A stretch of 8,082 bases of DNA from an uncultured Eubacteriales bacterium (GTDB lineage: Bacteria > Bacillota > Clostridia > Christensenellales > CAG-917), in NCBI GenBank assembly GCA_900551145.1, contig URUQ01000054.1, forward strand, positions 1 through 8,082, in the 5' to 3' direction. This document shows, in pieces, positions 1-6,081 of the stretch. Made by a program: the position numbers and the translations under genes. Under the pieces are notes generated by a model, which worked only from the letters and a program-made list of their open reading frames with translations, did not search any database and was not told the DNA's origin. The stretch's first letter is position 1, and each line of letters begins with the position of its first letter.

Positions 1-34
1 ACACAAGTGACAATTGTGGCTAAAAGCCTTGTGT
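1..34. repeat. Inverted repeat at the window edge
   Basis: Seven-base arms, ACACAAG at 1-7 and CTTGTGT at 28-34, are exact reverse complements. Between them lie alternative short stems (CACAA 2-6 with TTGTG 14-18; GGCT 18-21 with AGCC 25-28), so more than one fold is possible. It adjoins the dispersed repeat at 28-140 and may be the outer part of that element. The window begins here, so the true extent is unknown. Confidence 0.4.
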
Positions 35-140
35 GTGACGCAAGCTTGGCGCTCGATGCGGTCGGCGCCCTGCGCCTCCAACTCCGAATAGGCACATTCC
101 GTTAATAAGTACGCTCCGAATAAGTGTGCGCTCGGATAAG
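28..140 (+). repeat. Dispersed intergenic repeat, copy A
   Basis: This copy matches the 5765-5879 region in inverted orientation. Positions 86-124 match the reverse complement of 5782-5820 at 34 of 39 bases without gaps. Further exact matches are AGCTTGGCGC (43-52 against 5854-5863) and CCGTTAATAAGT (99-110 against 5796-5807). It contains a hairpin, GGCGC-CCT-GCGCC (64-76), then four units with core AATAGG (87), AATAAG (104), AATAAG (119) and GATAAG (135), spaced 17, 15 and 16 bases. It lies just downstream of the SDR stop codon and encodes no credible protein. The family is not recognised; it could be a small non-autonomous mobile element, a structured RNA or a protein-binding array. Confidence 0.75.
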
Positions 141-150
141 GCTCCGCCTT
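138..150. repeat. Small hairpin after the SDR stop codon
   Basis: AAGGC and GCCTT form a perfect five-base stem around a three-base loop, 14 bases beyond the SDR stop. No T-run follows on the minus strand, so this is a weak candidate for an intrinsic terminator. It overlaps the last AATAAG-like unit of repeat copy A. Confidence 0.35.
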
Positions 151-164
151 CCGCAATTATTAAT

Positions 165-959
165 TCATTTATTCGCTTTTTGCGCTTCGAATCTATCTAG
201 TTTATTCTTTTCAAGTTTGAGGTACACCCACTTAATCGGCGGGCAAATCGCAAAGAGGAATTGCGCAAAAGTGAAGAGTTTGGACGGATTTACAAATTTG
301 CGTTTGTGTTCCAATCCTCTCACCATACATTTTGCGACGTGGGCGGGTTTTTGCACCGGGAACGGACGCTCGCGAATGACTTTGCCCTCTTGACCTTCGA
401 CGGCTTTCTTGAAGAAGCCCGTATCGGTTGCTATCGGATAGAGGCAAGTGAGCGAAATATTCTTGGGCAATTCGTAACGGAGACCTTGTTGGAAGCCTTG
501 CATCGCAAATTTGCTTGCGCTGTAAAGCGTATAGCCGGGCATTGCGAGTTTGCCGATTGCAGAAACCGTGATTGCCATATGCCCCGGCTTGCCGTTGAGG
601 TATTGAGCATATTTTTGGTATGTATAGATGGGAGAATACACGTTGACTTTGAAGATGTTTTCGACACGTTCCCAATCGACGTAGTCCATCGTCTCGTAGT
701 ACGGGAAGCCCGCGTTTGCAAAGAATATATCGATAGAACCCAGTTTTTCGATTGCGGTTTCAAAGATTTTGTCCACGTTCTCTTTGGTGGAGACGTCGCA
801 AACCATCGGGATAACCTTGTCGCTGTTGAGTTCCTCAATTTTATCCGTACGCAAGTCGACCGCAAGAATTTTGTTGTCGCCTTTGACAAGCAATTTCAAT
901 GTTTCGAGACCGATACCGCTGTTTGCGCCGGTGAGGACTATAGTTTTGCCGTTTATCAT
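165..959 (-). CDS. Short-chain dehydrogenase/reductase (SDR)
   Basis: This is a classical SDR of 264 residues, an NAD(P)-dependent oxidoreductase whose substrate cannot be told from sequence. The Rossmann dinucleotide motif TGANSGIG is at residues 10-17, the NAG motif at 82-84, and the catalytic set is Asn106, Ser133, Tyr146 and Lys150 (YSASK). Asp35 ends the second beta strand, which usually favours NAD over NADP, though Arg37 close by leaves this open. A hydrophobic stretch at about 228-249 near the C-terminus could contact the membrane or a lipid substrate; this is inference. The ATG at 959 is chosen over an in-frame GTG at 983 because AAGGAG lies six bases upstream of the ATG and the Rossmann motif then sits at the usual distance. 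It stands 174 bases beyond coaE and probably has its own promoter. Confidence 0.92.
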   Translation of the reverse strand: MINGKTIVLTGANSGIGLETLKLLVKGDNKILAVDLRTDKIEELNSDKVIPMVCDVSTKENVDKIFETAIEKLGSIDIFFANAGFPYYETMDYVDWERVENIFKVNVYSPIYTYQKYAQYLNGKPGHMAITVSAIGKLAMPGYTLYSASKFAMQGFQQGLRYELPKNISLTCLYPIATDTGFFKKAVEGQEGKVIRERPFPVQKPAHVAKCMVRGLEHKRKFVNPSKLFTFAQFLFAICPPIKWVYLKLEKNKLDRFEAQKANK

Positions 960-965
960 AATTTT

Positions 966-971
966 CTCCTT
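966..971 (-). promoter_or_regulatory. Ribosome binding site of the SDR gene
   Basis: AAGGAG on the minus strand, six bases before the ATG at 959. It decides the start: the upstream GTG at 983 would place this sequence inside the coding region. Confidence 0.85.
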
Positions 972-975
972 TAAT

Positions 976-995
976 TTATCCACATAAGCGGATAA
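976..995. promoter_or_regulatory. Candidate operator dyad upstream of the SDR gene
   Basis: TTATCC (976-981) and GGATAA (990-995) are perfect six-base inverted arms around an eight-base centre. The dyad lies just upstream of the ribosome binding site and at or just after the predicted transcription start, a place where repressors often bind. It could also form a short leader hairpin. The binding protein is unknown. Confidence 0.4.
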
Positions 996-999
996 CTTT

Positions 1000-1027
1000 A
1001 ATTTATTTACAATTTATTGTACCGCAA
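1000..1027 (-). promoter_or_regulatory. Candidate SDR promoter with internal palindrome
   Basis: On the minus strand TTGCGG (1027-1022) and TAAATT (1005-1000) are 16 bases apart and resemble weak -35 and -10 boxes. An alternative -10 box, TACAAT, lies at 1021-1016 but has no good -35 partner. The spacer contains the palindrome ACAAT-TT-ATTGT (1009-1020), a possible operator. The assignment is tentative. Confidence 0.3.
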
Positions 1028-1133
1028 GCGGGCGAATATCACACCATTTTCTTATTTTTGCGTATCCGCACAACTTTTGGCCACTATTTGCGCTATATGC
1101 ATTTTTAGATATCGATTATTCCATCCGACATGT

Positions 1134-1703
1134 TTAATGCATCTCGGCGTTTTTGAGTATATCGTCAAATGTTCTCAGCGCGCGCTTTTTGAGCTTTTCG
1201 ATGCTTCCGCCGTTATGTAGCACTCTCGTCGCATACTTTTTTAGCGTACGGTCGGACGGTTGAGATTTTATGCGTGCGATTGCGTCTTTTTGGGCAAGTC
1301 CGCGTTTTTCCAAACGTTTTATGCGCAAGCACATAGGCGTTTTTACGAGCACCACCTCGTCAAAATCACGCTCTCCGCCCTCTATATACAACGGAAGTTC
1401 CACCGCAACGCGCGGTGCGTCGAACGCTCTTATCTTTGCCATAATCTCGGGGTGCGCAATGGAGTTGAGAATTTGACGTTTTCCCTCGTCTGCAAACACT
1501 ATGCTTGCAAGCGTCTTTTTATCCACTGCCCCGTCTTTGACAACAGTGGGAAATTGCAAAGCGATTTTTGCGATATACGAAGGAGTACGCAAAAGTTCGG
1601 CGTTTATTTCATCCGCACTTACGCACTCGAAACCCGCCTCTTTTGCGATTTTCATAACTTCGCTCTTGCCCGAGCCTATTCCGCCTATTATAGCAATTCT
1701 CAT
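1134..1703 (-). CDS. coaE: Dephospho-CoA kinase
   Basis: CoaE phosphorylates the ribose 3'-hydroxyl of dephospho-CoA with ATP, the last step of coenzyme A synthesis in the cytoplasm. The 189 residues fit the family, which is usually about 200. The P-loop GGIGSGKS is at residues 7-14, followed by Glu15 where a threonine is usual. Asp31 (SADE) matches the conserved acidic substrate site, and the His84-Pro85 pair and the segment PLYIEGG (104-110) match the family's HP and PLLFE motifs. The lid-region pattern RIKSQ (144-148) and the C-terminal HNGGS (163-167) also fit. The start codon overlaps the polA stop as ATGA, so translation is probably coupled. The polA–coaE pairing is common in Bacillota. 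A somewhat divergent but apparently complete family member. Confidence 0.92.
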   Translation of the reverse strand: MRIAIIGGIGSGKSEVMKIAKEAGFECVSADEINAELLRTPSYIAKIALQFPTVVKDGAVDKKTLASIVFADEGKRQILNSIAHPEIMAKIRAFDAPRVAVELPLYIEGGERDFDEVVLVKTPMCLRIKRLEKRGLAQKDAIARIKSQPSDRTLKKYATRVLHNGGSIEKLKKRALRTFDDILKNAEMH

Positions 1704-4216
1704 TTGAGTGAGCCCCAGTTGTCCGCGCTCGTCGCTTCCGCAATAAGCGGTACGGACAATTTCATTGCATGTTCCATTTCGTAAGAGAGTATCTTCTTGA
1801 CTTCCTCTTCCTCGTCTTTTGCCGTGTCGATGATGAGTTCGTCGTGAATTTGCAATATCATCTTTGACTTCATATTTTCAAGGCGTTTTTCAACTCTAAT
1901 CATCGCAATTTTGATGATATCTGCCGCCGAGCCTTGAAGCGGGGTATTCATAGCCATACGCTCCGCCGACGAGCGCACCATATAATTGGATGCGTTGAGG
2001 TCGGACAGGTTGCGACGTCTGCCGAGCATCGTGAGCGAATATCCCCTCTCCTTTGCGTCCTTTATGCACCCGTCCATAAACGCGCGCACTTTGGGGTGGG
2101 ACACAAAGTAGTTGTTGATAAACTCTTTTGCCTTGTATTGCGGTATGGACAGGTTTTCCGCAAGTCCGTATCCGCTTATACCGTAAATTATGCCGAAGTT
2201 GACCGCCTTTGCGTCGCGCCTTTGCGCAGGTGTAACTTCATCGACGGGTATACCGAGAATTTGCGACGCAGTAATTGCGTGTATGTCCTCACCGTGATTG
2301 AATGCGTCGATAAGTTGTTCGTCACCGCTGAGGTGTGCAAGTAAGCGAAGTTCGATTTGCGAATAGTCCGCCGACACGAGCACGTTGCCATCGCTCGGAA
2401 TAAACGCTTTCTTTATATCCTTTGCCTCGTCGCTTCTCGCGGGGAGATTTTGGAGGTTTGGATTGGTGGACGACAGTCTTCCCGTCATGGTGATACATTG
2501 GTTGTATTCCGTGTGAATACGTCCCCTATTCACGAGCGGTTGAAGCCCCGTTACATAGGTGGATTGCAATTTTGCAAAGTGGCGGTATTCAAGGATTTTT
2601 GACACTATCGGGTGTGCATTCGCGAGCGCGCTCAAAACGTCCTCGCTGACGGAATATCCCGTCTTGTTTTTCTTGCCGTGCGGAAGCGCGAGTTTTTCAA
2701 AGAGTATATCTCCCAGTTGCTTGTTGGAAGCAATGTTGAACGTCTCTCCCGCAAGCGCGTAAATCTCTTCCGTCAGTCTTTCGATAATCGCTCCGTACTT
2801 TCTTTCAAGCACTTTGAGTTCATCCACGGACACGCATACGCCTCTCTCTTCCATCTTGCGCAAAACTACGCAAAGCGGTTGTTCAACGTCCAAAAATAGC
2901 GGATTAAGTCCTTGTTGTGCAAGTTGCGCACTCAACTTCTCACTTTCCGCAAAAAGTTCCGTCGCGCCTACTGCGTATCCGTCCGCACCCAAAACTTGCT
3001 CTATGCTCTTTATTGGAGCACTGCCTCTTGCAAGGTGCGCGGCAATCATAATATCGAAGAATTTTTCGTTTTCAAAGCCGTATTCTTTGCATAGTTTCTT
3101 AAAGTCGTAACACACCAAAGTCTTGTCTTTGGCAAGCGTTTTTATAGTGTCGATTGCCTCGTCGAAACCTATGCCTTCGCTGAACAAATCCTCTACGCAA
3201 CTTATCCTATATTCCGTCTTATCGTCCACCGCAAAGCTTACGTTTTGCCCCACGATAAGCGCGACTTTTTCACCTTTCATCGCGTTCTCGATTTGTTCTT
3301 TGGATGTGAGCGTAACCACCTCTTTTTCGAGCGCGACTACCTTCGTTTCTTCCTCACCGCAGTCCGCGAAGGTCATTCTGTCGGCAAGCTTGATTATTTC
3401 GAGTTCGGACAACATTTGCTTGACCTTTTGAGAGTATATGGGCTCAAATTTTATATCGTCGAGCGTACACTCTACGGGCACGTCGCGATTGATAGTGACA
3501 AGTTCCTTGCTGAGTAGCGCAACGTCTTTGCTTTGCGCAATCGTCTGTCCCACTTTGCCGGGAATTTCGTTTGCGTTGGCGAGAATATTGTCAAGTGAGC
3601 CGTACTTTTCAAGCAATTGTTTTGCCGTCTTTTCACCGACTCCCGCAATACCGGGGACGTTGTCCGACGTATCTCCGCGAAGTGCTTTATAGTCTATGAA
3701 TTGTTCAACGGTAAACCCGTCGTCAAGCAATCTTTGTTCGTCGTAGACCTCTATATCGCTCACGCCTTTTTTGGTCCAAAACACCTTGGTCGTCGGTCCT
3801 ACAAGTTGAAAACTGTCTCTATCCCCCGTAACGATTATGCACTCGTCGTCAAAGCGTTTTGAGAGCGTGCCGAGGATATCGTCACCCTCGTAGCCTTGCA
3901 TTGCGACGATTTTTATGCCCATAGCGGTGATGAGGTCTTTGAGAGGCTCTACTTGTTGACGAAGTTCCTCGTCCATAGGCTTTCTCGTAGCCTTGTACTT
4001 GTCGTACATCTCGTGACGGAACGTCGGACCGTGCAAGTCGAACGCCGCAGCGATATGCGTCGGTTTTTGTTCCTTTATGAGCCTCAAAAGTATGCTCAAA
4101 AACCCAAAAATCGCGCCCGTGTAAAGCCCTTTCGACGATTTGAGATTGGGCAATGCGTGGTAGGCGCGATGCATAAGACTGTTGGAGTCAAGCAATAAAA
4201 TTTTGTTTTGCGACAT
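1700..4216 (-). CDS. polA: DNA polymerase I
   Basis: PolA fills gaps and removes RNA primers in replication and repair. The 838 residues resemble Taq (832) more than E. coli Pol I (928). The N-terminal 5' nuclease (about 1-290) keeps its acidic residues: Asp10, Asp60, the EGDD cluster (110-113), Asp132 and Asp134, Asp182 and Asp185, plus a helix-hairpin-helix around 190-205. The middle domain (about 295-440) lacks the DxE motif of the 3'-5' exonuclease; the matching stretch reads GQNVSFAV. The polymerase domain (about 445-838) has motif A with Asp617 (DYSQIELR), motif B with Arg666, Lys670, Phe674 and Tyr678, and motif C with His791, Asp792 and Glu793. It is therefore expected to be polymerase- and 5'-nuclease-active but without proofreading. 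It begins 24 bases after the patatin stop and overlaps coaE by 4 bases. Confidence 0.98.
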   Translation of the reverse strand: MSQNKILLLDSNSLMHRAYHALPNLKSSKGLYTGAIFGFLSILLRLIKEQKPTHIAAAFDLHGPTFRHEMYDKYKATRKPMDEELRQQVEPLKDLITAMGIKIVAMQGYEGDDILGTLSKRFDDECIIVTGDRDSFQLVGPTTKVFWTKKGVSDIEVYDEQRLLDDGFTVEQFIDYKALRGDTSDNVPGIAGVGEKTAKQLLEKYGSLDNILANANEIPGKVGQTIAQSKDVALLSKELVTINRDVPVECTLDDIKFEPIYSQKVKQMLSELEIIKLADRMTFADCGEEETKVVALEKEVVTLTSKEQIENAMKGEKVALIVGQNVSFAVDDKTEYRISCVEDLFSEGIGFDEAIDTIKTLAKDKTLVCYDFKKLCKEYGFENEKFFDIMIAAHLARGSAPIKSIEQVLGADGYAVGATELFAESEKLSAQLAQQGLNPLFLDVEQPLCVVLRKMEERGVCVSVDELKVLERKYGAIIERLTEEIYALAGETFNIASNKQLGDILFEKLALPHGKKNKTGYSVSEDVLSALANAHPIVSKILEYRHFAKLQSTYVTGLQPLVNRGRIHTEYNQCITMTGRLSSTNPNLQNLPARSDEAKDIKKAFIPSDGNVLVSADYSQIELRLLAHLSGDEQLIDAFNHGEDIHAITASQILGIPVDEVTPAQRRDAKAVNFGIIYGISGYGLAENLSIPQYKAKEFINNYFVSHPKVRAFMDGCIKDAKERGYSLTMLGRRRNLSDLNASNYMVRSSAERMAMNTPLQGSAADIIKIAMIRVEKRLENMKSKMILQIHDELIIDTAKDEEEEVKKILSYEMEHAMKLSVPLIAEATSADNWGSLK

Positions 4217-4220
4217 AATT

Positions 4221-4226
4221 TCACCT
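4221..4226 (-). promoter_or_regulatory. Ribosome binding site of polA
   Basis: AGGTGA lies four bases before the polA ATG at 4216. It gives polA its own initiation signal although it is downstream in the cluster. Confidence 0.7.
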
Positions 4227-4227
4227 A

Positions 4228-4243
4228 TGATGCAAGCGCATCA
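4228..4243. repeat. Hairpin spanning the patatin stop codon
   Basis: TGATGC and GCATCA form a perfect six-base stem around a four-base loop. The patatin TGA stop is the first codon of the stem in the transcript, and the polA ribosome binding site begins one base after it. No T-run follows, so it is not an ordinary terminator; it could be an RNA-processing or coupling element, or chance. Confidence 0.5.
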
Positions 4244-5065
4244 GTCCTTATCGTTCCCAAATAAAAACTCTTTCAATCCGTTTTCGAGGCAGTATTGTAC
4301 GTCGGCGTATCCGCTCGTCATAAAAGCGTGCACATTGCTTGACGAAAACGCCATTGCAAGCCCCAGATCCGCTTGTGGTGTAATATAAAAAAGGTCAAGC
4401 CCTTCTTTTTCGATTTTGCGTTTGGGCGGTTTGCTCTCGATATTAGTGCGGATAACGAGGATTTTGTTATATCCGTTTCTTGCGAGCAGATTGATAGGCA
4501 TATTGTCGTACACCCCGCCGTCAATGTACTTTTTGCCGTCTATAACCTTTGGCGGGAAAATGGGAAAAGTCGCGCTTGCAATGATATAATCGACGAGTTT
4601 TCCGTCCTCGATATCGCCCATCATTTTCTCAAACGGTTGCATTTCGCTTATATCGAACGTGACAAGGCCGTATTCCTTTCCGCTGCTTCTAATATCGTCC
4701 TCGCTTACGAGATTTTCAAAGAAATTTTGTGATTTTTGATAGGAATCGGCAAGCATTTTGATTGTTTTGAGGCGTTTTTCTTTCAAAACTTTCAAAATCG
4801 CAGGCGTGGCGTTCATGCCCTTTATCGCTTCGATTTCCTCGTCCGTAAGCTCGTAAATGGTGTTGGTCTTTATCTCTTTCCACACGGTAAGCATCTTCTC
4901 GATACCGCCGTCGAGGTATAGCGCGCCGTTGATTGCGCCGATAGACGTGCCGGCAATGCCGTCGTAGGATACGCCAAGTTCGTCGAGAGCTTTCATTGCT
5001 CCTACCTGATACGCGCCCTTAACTCCACCGCCTTCCAATACCAATCCGAGTTTTTCTTTTGTCAT
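4241..5065 (-). CDS. Patatin-like phospholipase
   Basis: This is a patatin-family acylhydrolase of 274 residues using a Ser-Asp dyad. The glycine-rich oxyanion-hole motif EGGGVKGAY is at 11-19, the nucleophile elbow GTSIG at 39-43 with Ser41, the ASATFP block at 163-168, and the second catalytic residue Asp182 in DGGVYDN. All expected catalytic parts are present, so it should be active. Its lipid substrate is unknown; relatives cleave phospholipid or other acyl esters. There is no signal peptide or clear membrane helix, so it is probably cytoplasmic or peripheral. The ATG at 5065 places the motif as in relatives; an in-frame TTG at 5074 is possible. Neither start has a clear ribosome binding site, and the stop of recR is only 21 bases upstream, which suggests coupling. 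An unusual neighbour for recR and polA. Confidence 0.93.
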   Translation of the reverse strand: MTKEKLGLVLEGGGVKGAYQVGAMKALDELGVSYDGIAGTSIGAINGALYLDGGIEKMLTVWKEIKTNTIYELTDEEIEAIKGMNATPAILKVLKEKRLKTIKMLADSYQKSQNFFENLVSEDDIRSSGKEYGLVTFDISEMQPFEKMMGDIEDGKLVDYIIASATFPIFPPKVIDGKKYIDGGVYDNMPINLLARNGYNKILVIRTNIESKPPKRKIEKEGLDLFYITPQADLGLAMAFSSSNVHAFMTSGYADVQYCLENGLKEFLFGNDKD

Positions 5066-5086
5066 TCGTGTCAAAATTTATCAAAA

Positions 5087-5671
5087 TCAAAGTTCTATAC
5101 GCGACGACAACGCCCTTGACAGTGTGCTTTCGTCCGCATATTCGATTACGCTACCCTCGGGCAATCCGCGTGCGATTCTCGTCACCTTTATGCCCATAGG
5201 CTTGATAAGGCGCGCGATATACATAGCCGTTGCCTCACCCTCGACGTCGGGGTTGGTGGCAAGAATAACCTCTTCCACCCCGTCAAGACGCGCAAGAAGT
5301 TCCTTTATACGGATATCGTTGGGGCCGATATGCTCCATAGGAGATATGACGCCGCCCAACACGTGATACACGCCCTTGAAGTCCTTGACTTTTTCAAGCG
5401 CAACGATATCTTTTGGTTCTTTCACCACGCAAATAACGTTGGCTTTTCTCGTGGCGCAAATATCACACACTTCGTTTTCGGTGTAGTTGCCGCATACTTT
5501 GCAAAAATGGACGTTTTGTTTCACGTCCCTAATAGCGTCTATAAGTTCGTCAACTTCATCGCTCGGAGAGTTGAGAATGGCGTACGCATAACGCGCCGCC
5601 GTCTTCTCCCCCACGGACGGAAGTTTTGACAATTGTGCAATCAACCTTGCAAGCGGTTCGATGTATTTCAT
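5087..5671 (-). CDS. recR: Recombination mediator RecR
   Basis: RecR acts with RecO, and with RecF at gaps, to load RecA onto single-stranded DNA covered by SSB. The 194 residues match the usual length of about 200. A helix-hairpin-helix at 14-27 (LPSVGEKTAARYA) is followed by a zinc finger with Cys57, Cys60, Cys69 and Cys72. A Toprim domain (about 79-170) contains EPKD (85-88), YHVLGG (102-107) and the acidic ATNPDVEGEAT (138-148). The family's C-terminal EYAD (177-180) is present. The start has no clear Shine-Dalgarno sequence, but a CATAAT box lies eight bases upstream. It heads the cluster recR–patatin–polA–coaE, and is parted from its usual partners dnaX and ybaB by 410 non-coding bases. 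Confidence 0.97.
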   Translation of the reverse strand: MKYIEPLARLIAQLSKLPSVGEKTAARYAYAILNSPSDEVDELIDAIRDVKQNVHFCKVCGNYTENEVCDICATRKANVICVVKEPKDIVALEKVKDFKGVYHVLGGVISPMEHIGPNDIRIKELLARLDGVEEVILATNPDVEGEATAMYIARLIKPMGIKVTRIARGLPEGSVIEYADESTLSRALSSRIEL

Positions 5672-5679
5672 AGTAATTA

Positions 5680-5708
5680 ATTATGTTCTTTTGAAGTCGT
5701 GATAGAAA
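5680..5708 (-). promoter_or_regulatory. Candidate recR promoter
   Basis: On the minus strand TTTCTA (5708-5703) and CATAAT (5685-5680) are 17 bases apart. The -10-like box ends eight bases before the recR ATG, so a transcript from here would be leaderless or nearly so. The -35 match is weak. Confidence 0.3.
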
Positions 5709-5713
5709 CCACT

Positions 5714-5736
5714 GTCCGCGAACTTGTAGAGCGGAC
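5714..5736. repeat. GTCCGC/GCGGAC inverted repeat
   Basis: Perfect six-base arms at 5714-5719 and 5731-5736 around an eleven-base centre. It overlaps the recR-proximal end of the AATAAG array. Confidence 0.4.
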
Positions 5737-5879
5737 TTATTTACGAACACTCATTCGTTGCCTACTTATACACGCAATCTGCTTATTCAAAGCGGACTTA
5801 TTAACGGTATGTGCTTATTCGAAGCTTCGAGTCGCAAGGCGACGAGCGTCTTTGCGCCAAGCTCGACGATTAGTACAAG
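5736..5879 (-). repeat. Dispersed intergenic repeat, copy B, with AATAAG array
   Basis: Read on the minus strand this is the counterpart of 28-140. Six units with core AATAAG or a near match begin at plus-strand positions 5814, 5797, 5782, 5765, 5750 and 5736, spaced 17, 15, 17, 15 and 14 bases; the first spacings equal those of copy A. AGCGGACTTATT occurs exactly twice (5730-5741 and 5791-5802). The hairpin GTCGC-AAG-GCGAC (5831-5843) corresponds to that at 64-76. The shared part is about 5765-5879; the two extra units toward recR are present only here. Function unknown. Confidence 0.75.
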
Positions 5880-5882
5880 TGA

Positions 5883-5910
5883 GCTAACGAGTGTTGTTCT
5901 TTTCGTTAGC
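5883..5910. repeat. Perfect 8-base stem-loop
   Basis: GCTAACGA (5883-5890) and TCGTTAGC (5903-5910) are exact reverse complements around a twelve-base loop. The loop-proximal part overlaps a direct repeat AACGAGTG (5886-5893 and 5912-5919). It may be the outer boundary of repeat copy B. Confidence 0.55.
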
Positions 5911-6081
5911 GAACGAGTGATATAACAAGGGGACGATACTTTTCTATGCGCGTGCCAAATGTCTCCCCCGCGAGCGACGAATAATCTTGTAGAGAATTGT
6001 CCATTATACGAGTGGCGGGAGAAATGCCGGCGTGTCCGGAAAGAGGGGGTATTCTATTTTGAGGAGTTACGACTCTCTTTA

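Larger units (their letters stand above)
5672..6081. other. Gene-free structured gap between ybaB and recR
   Basis: No credible coding sequence is present on either strand. The recR-proximal half holds repeat copy B, with its array and hairpins (about 5714-5910). The ybaB-proximal half (about 5940-6080) holds an imperfect inverted repeat, CTCCC-GC (5963-5971) against GCGGGAG (6015-6021), a TATAAT on the minus strand (6003-6008) without a good -35 box, a CCGG-CGTGT-CCGG hairpin (6027-6039), and GAGT-TACG-ACTC (6064-6075) just after the ybaB stop. I found no match to tRNA, SRP RNA, tmRNA or RNase P RNA signatures. Confidence 0.7.

Noticed and set aside
138..150. Intrinsic terminator after the SDR gene
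   Set aside because: The stem is short and no T-run follows it on the minus strand.
261..974. 237-codon open frame on the plus strand opposite the SDR gene
   Set aside because: It is the antisense shadow of a gene with intact SDR motifs and shows no recognisable domain or ribosome binding site.
957..983. SDR start at the upstream GTG (983)
   Set aside because: The AAGGAG at 966-971 would then be inside the gene, and eight extra residues would precede the standard SDR N-terminus.
4241..5065. Patatin as a CBASS (CapV-like) anti-phage effector
   Set aside because: There is no cyclic-nucleotide synthase or CBASS accessory gene beside it; the neighbours are recR and polA.
5736..5819. Possible CRISPR array
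   Set aside because: The units are only 14-17 bases, diverged from each other, and have no unique spacers or cas genes nearby.
5699..5887. 62-codon open frame in the ybaB–recR gap
   Set aside because: It runs through the repeat array and hairpins, has no ribosome binding site and no domain-like composition.
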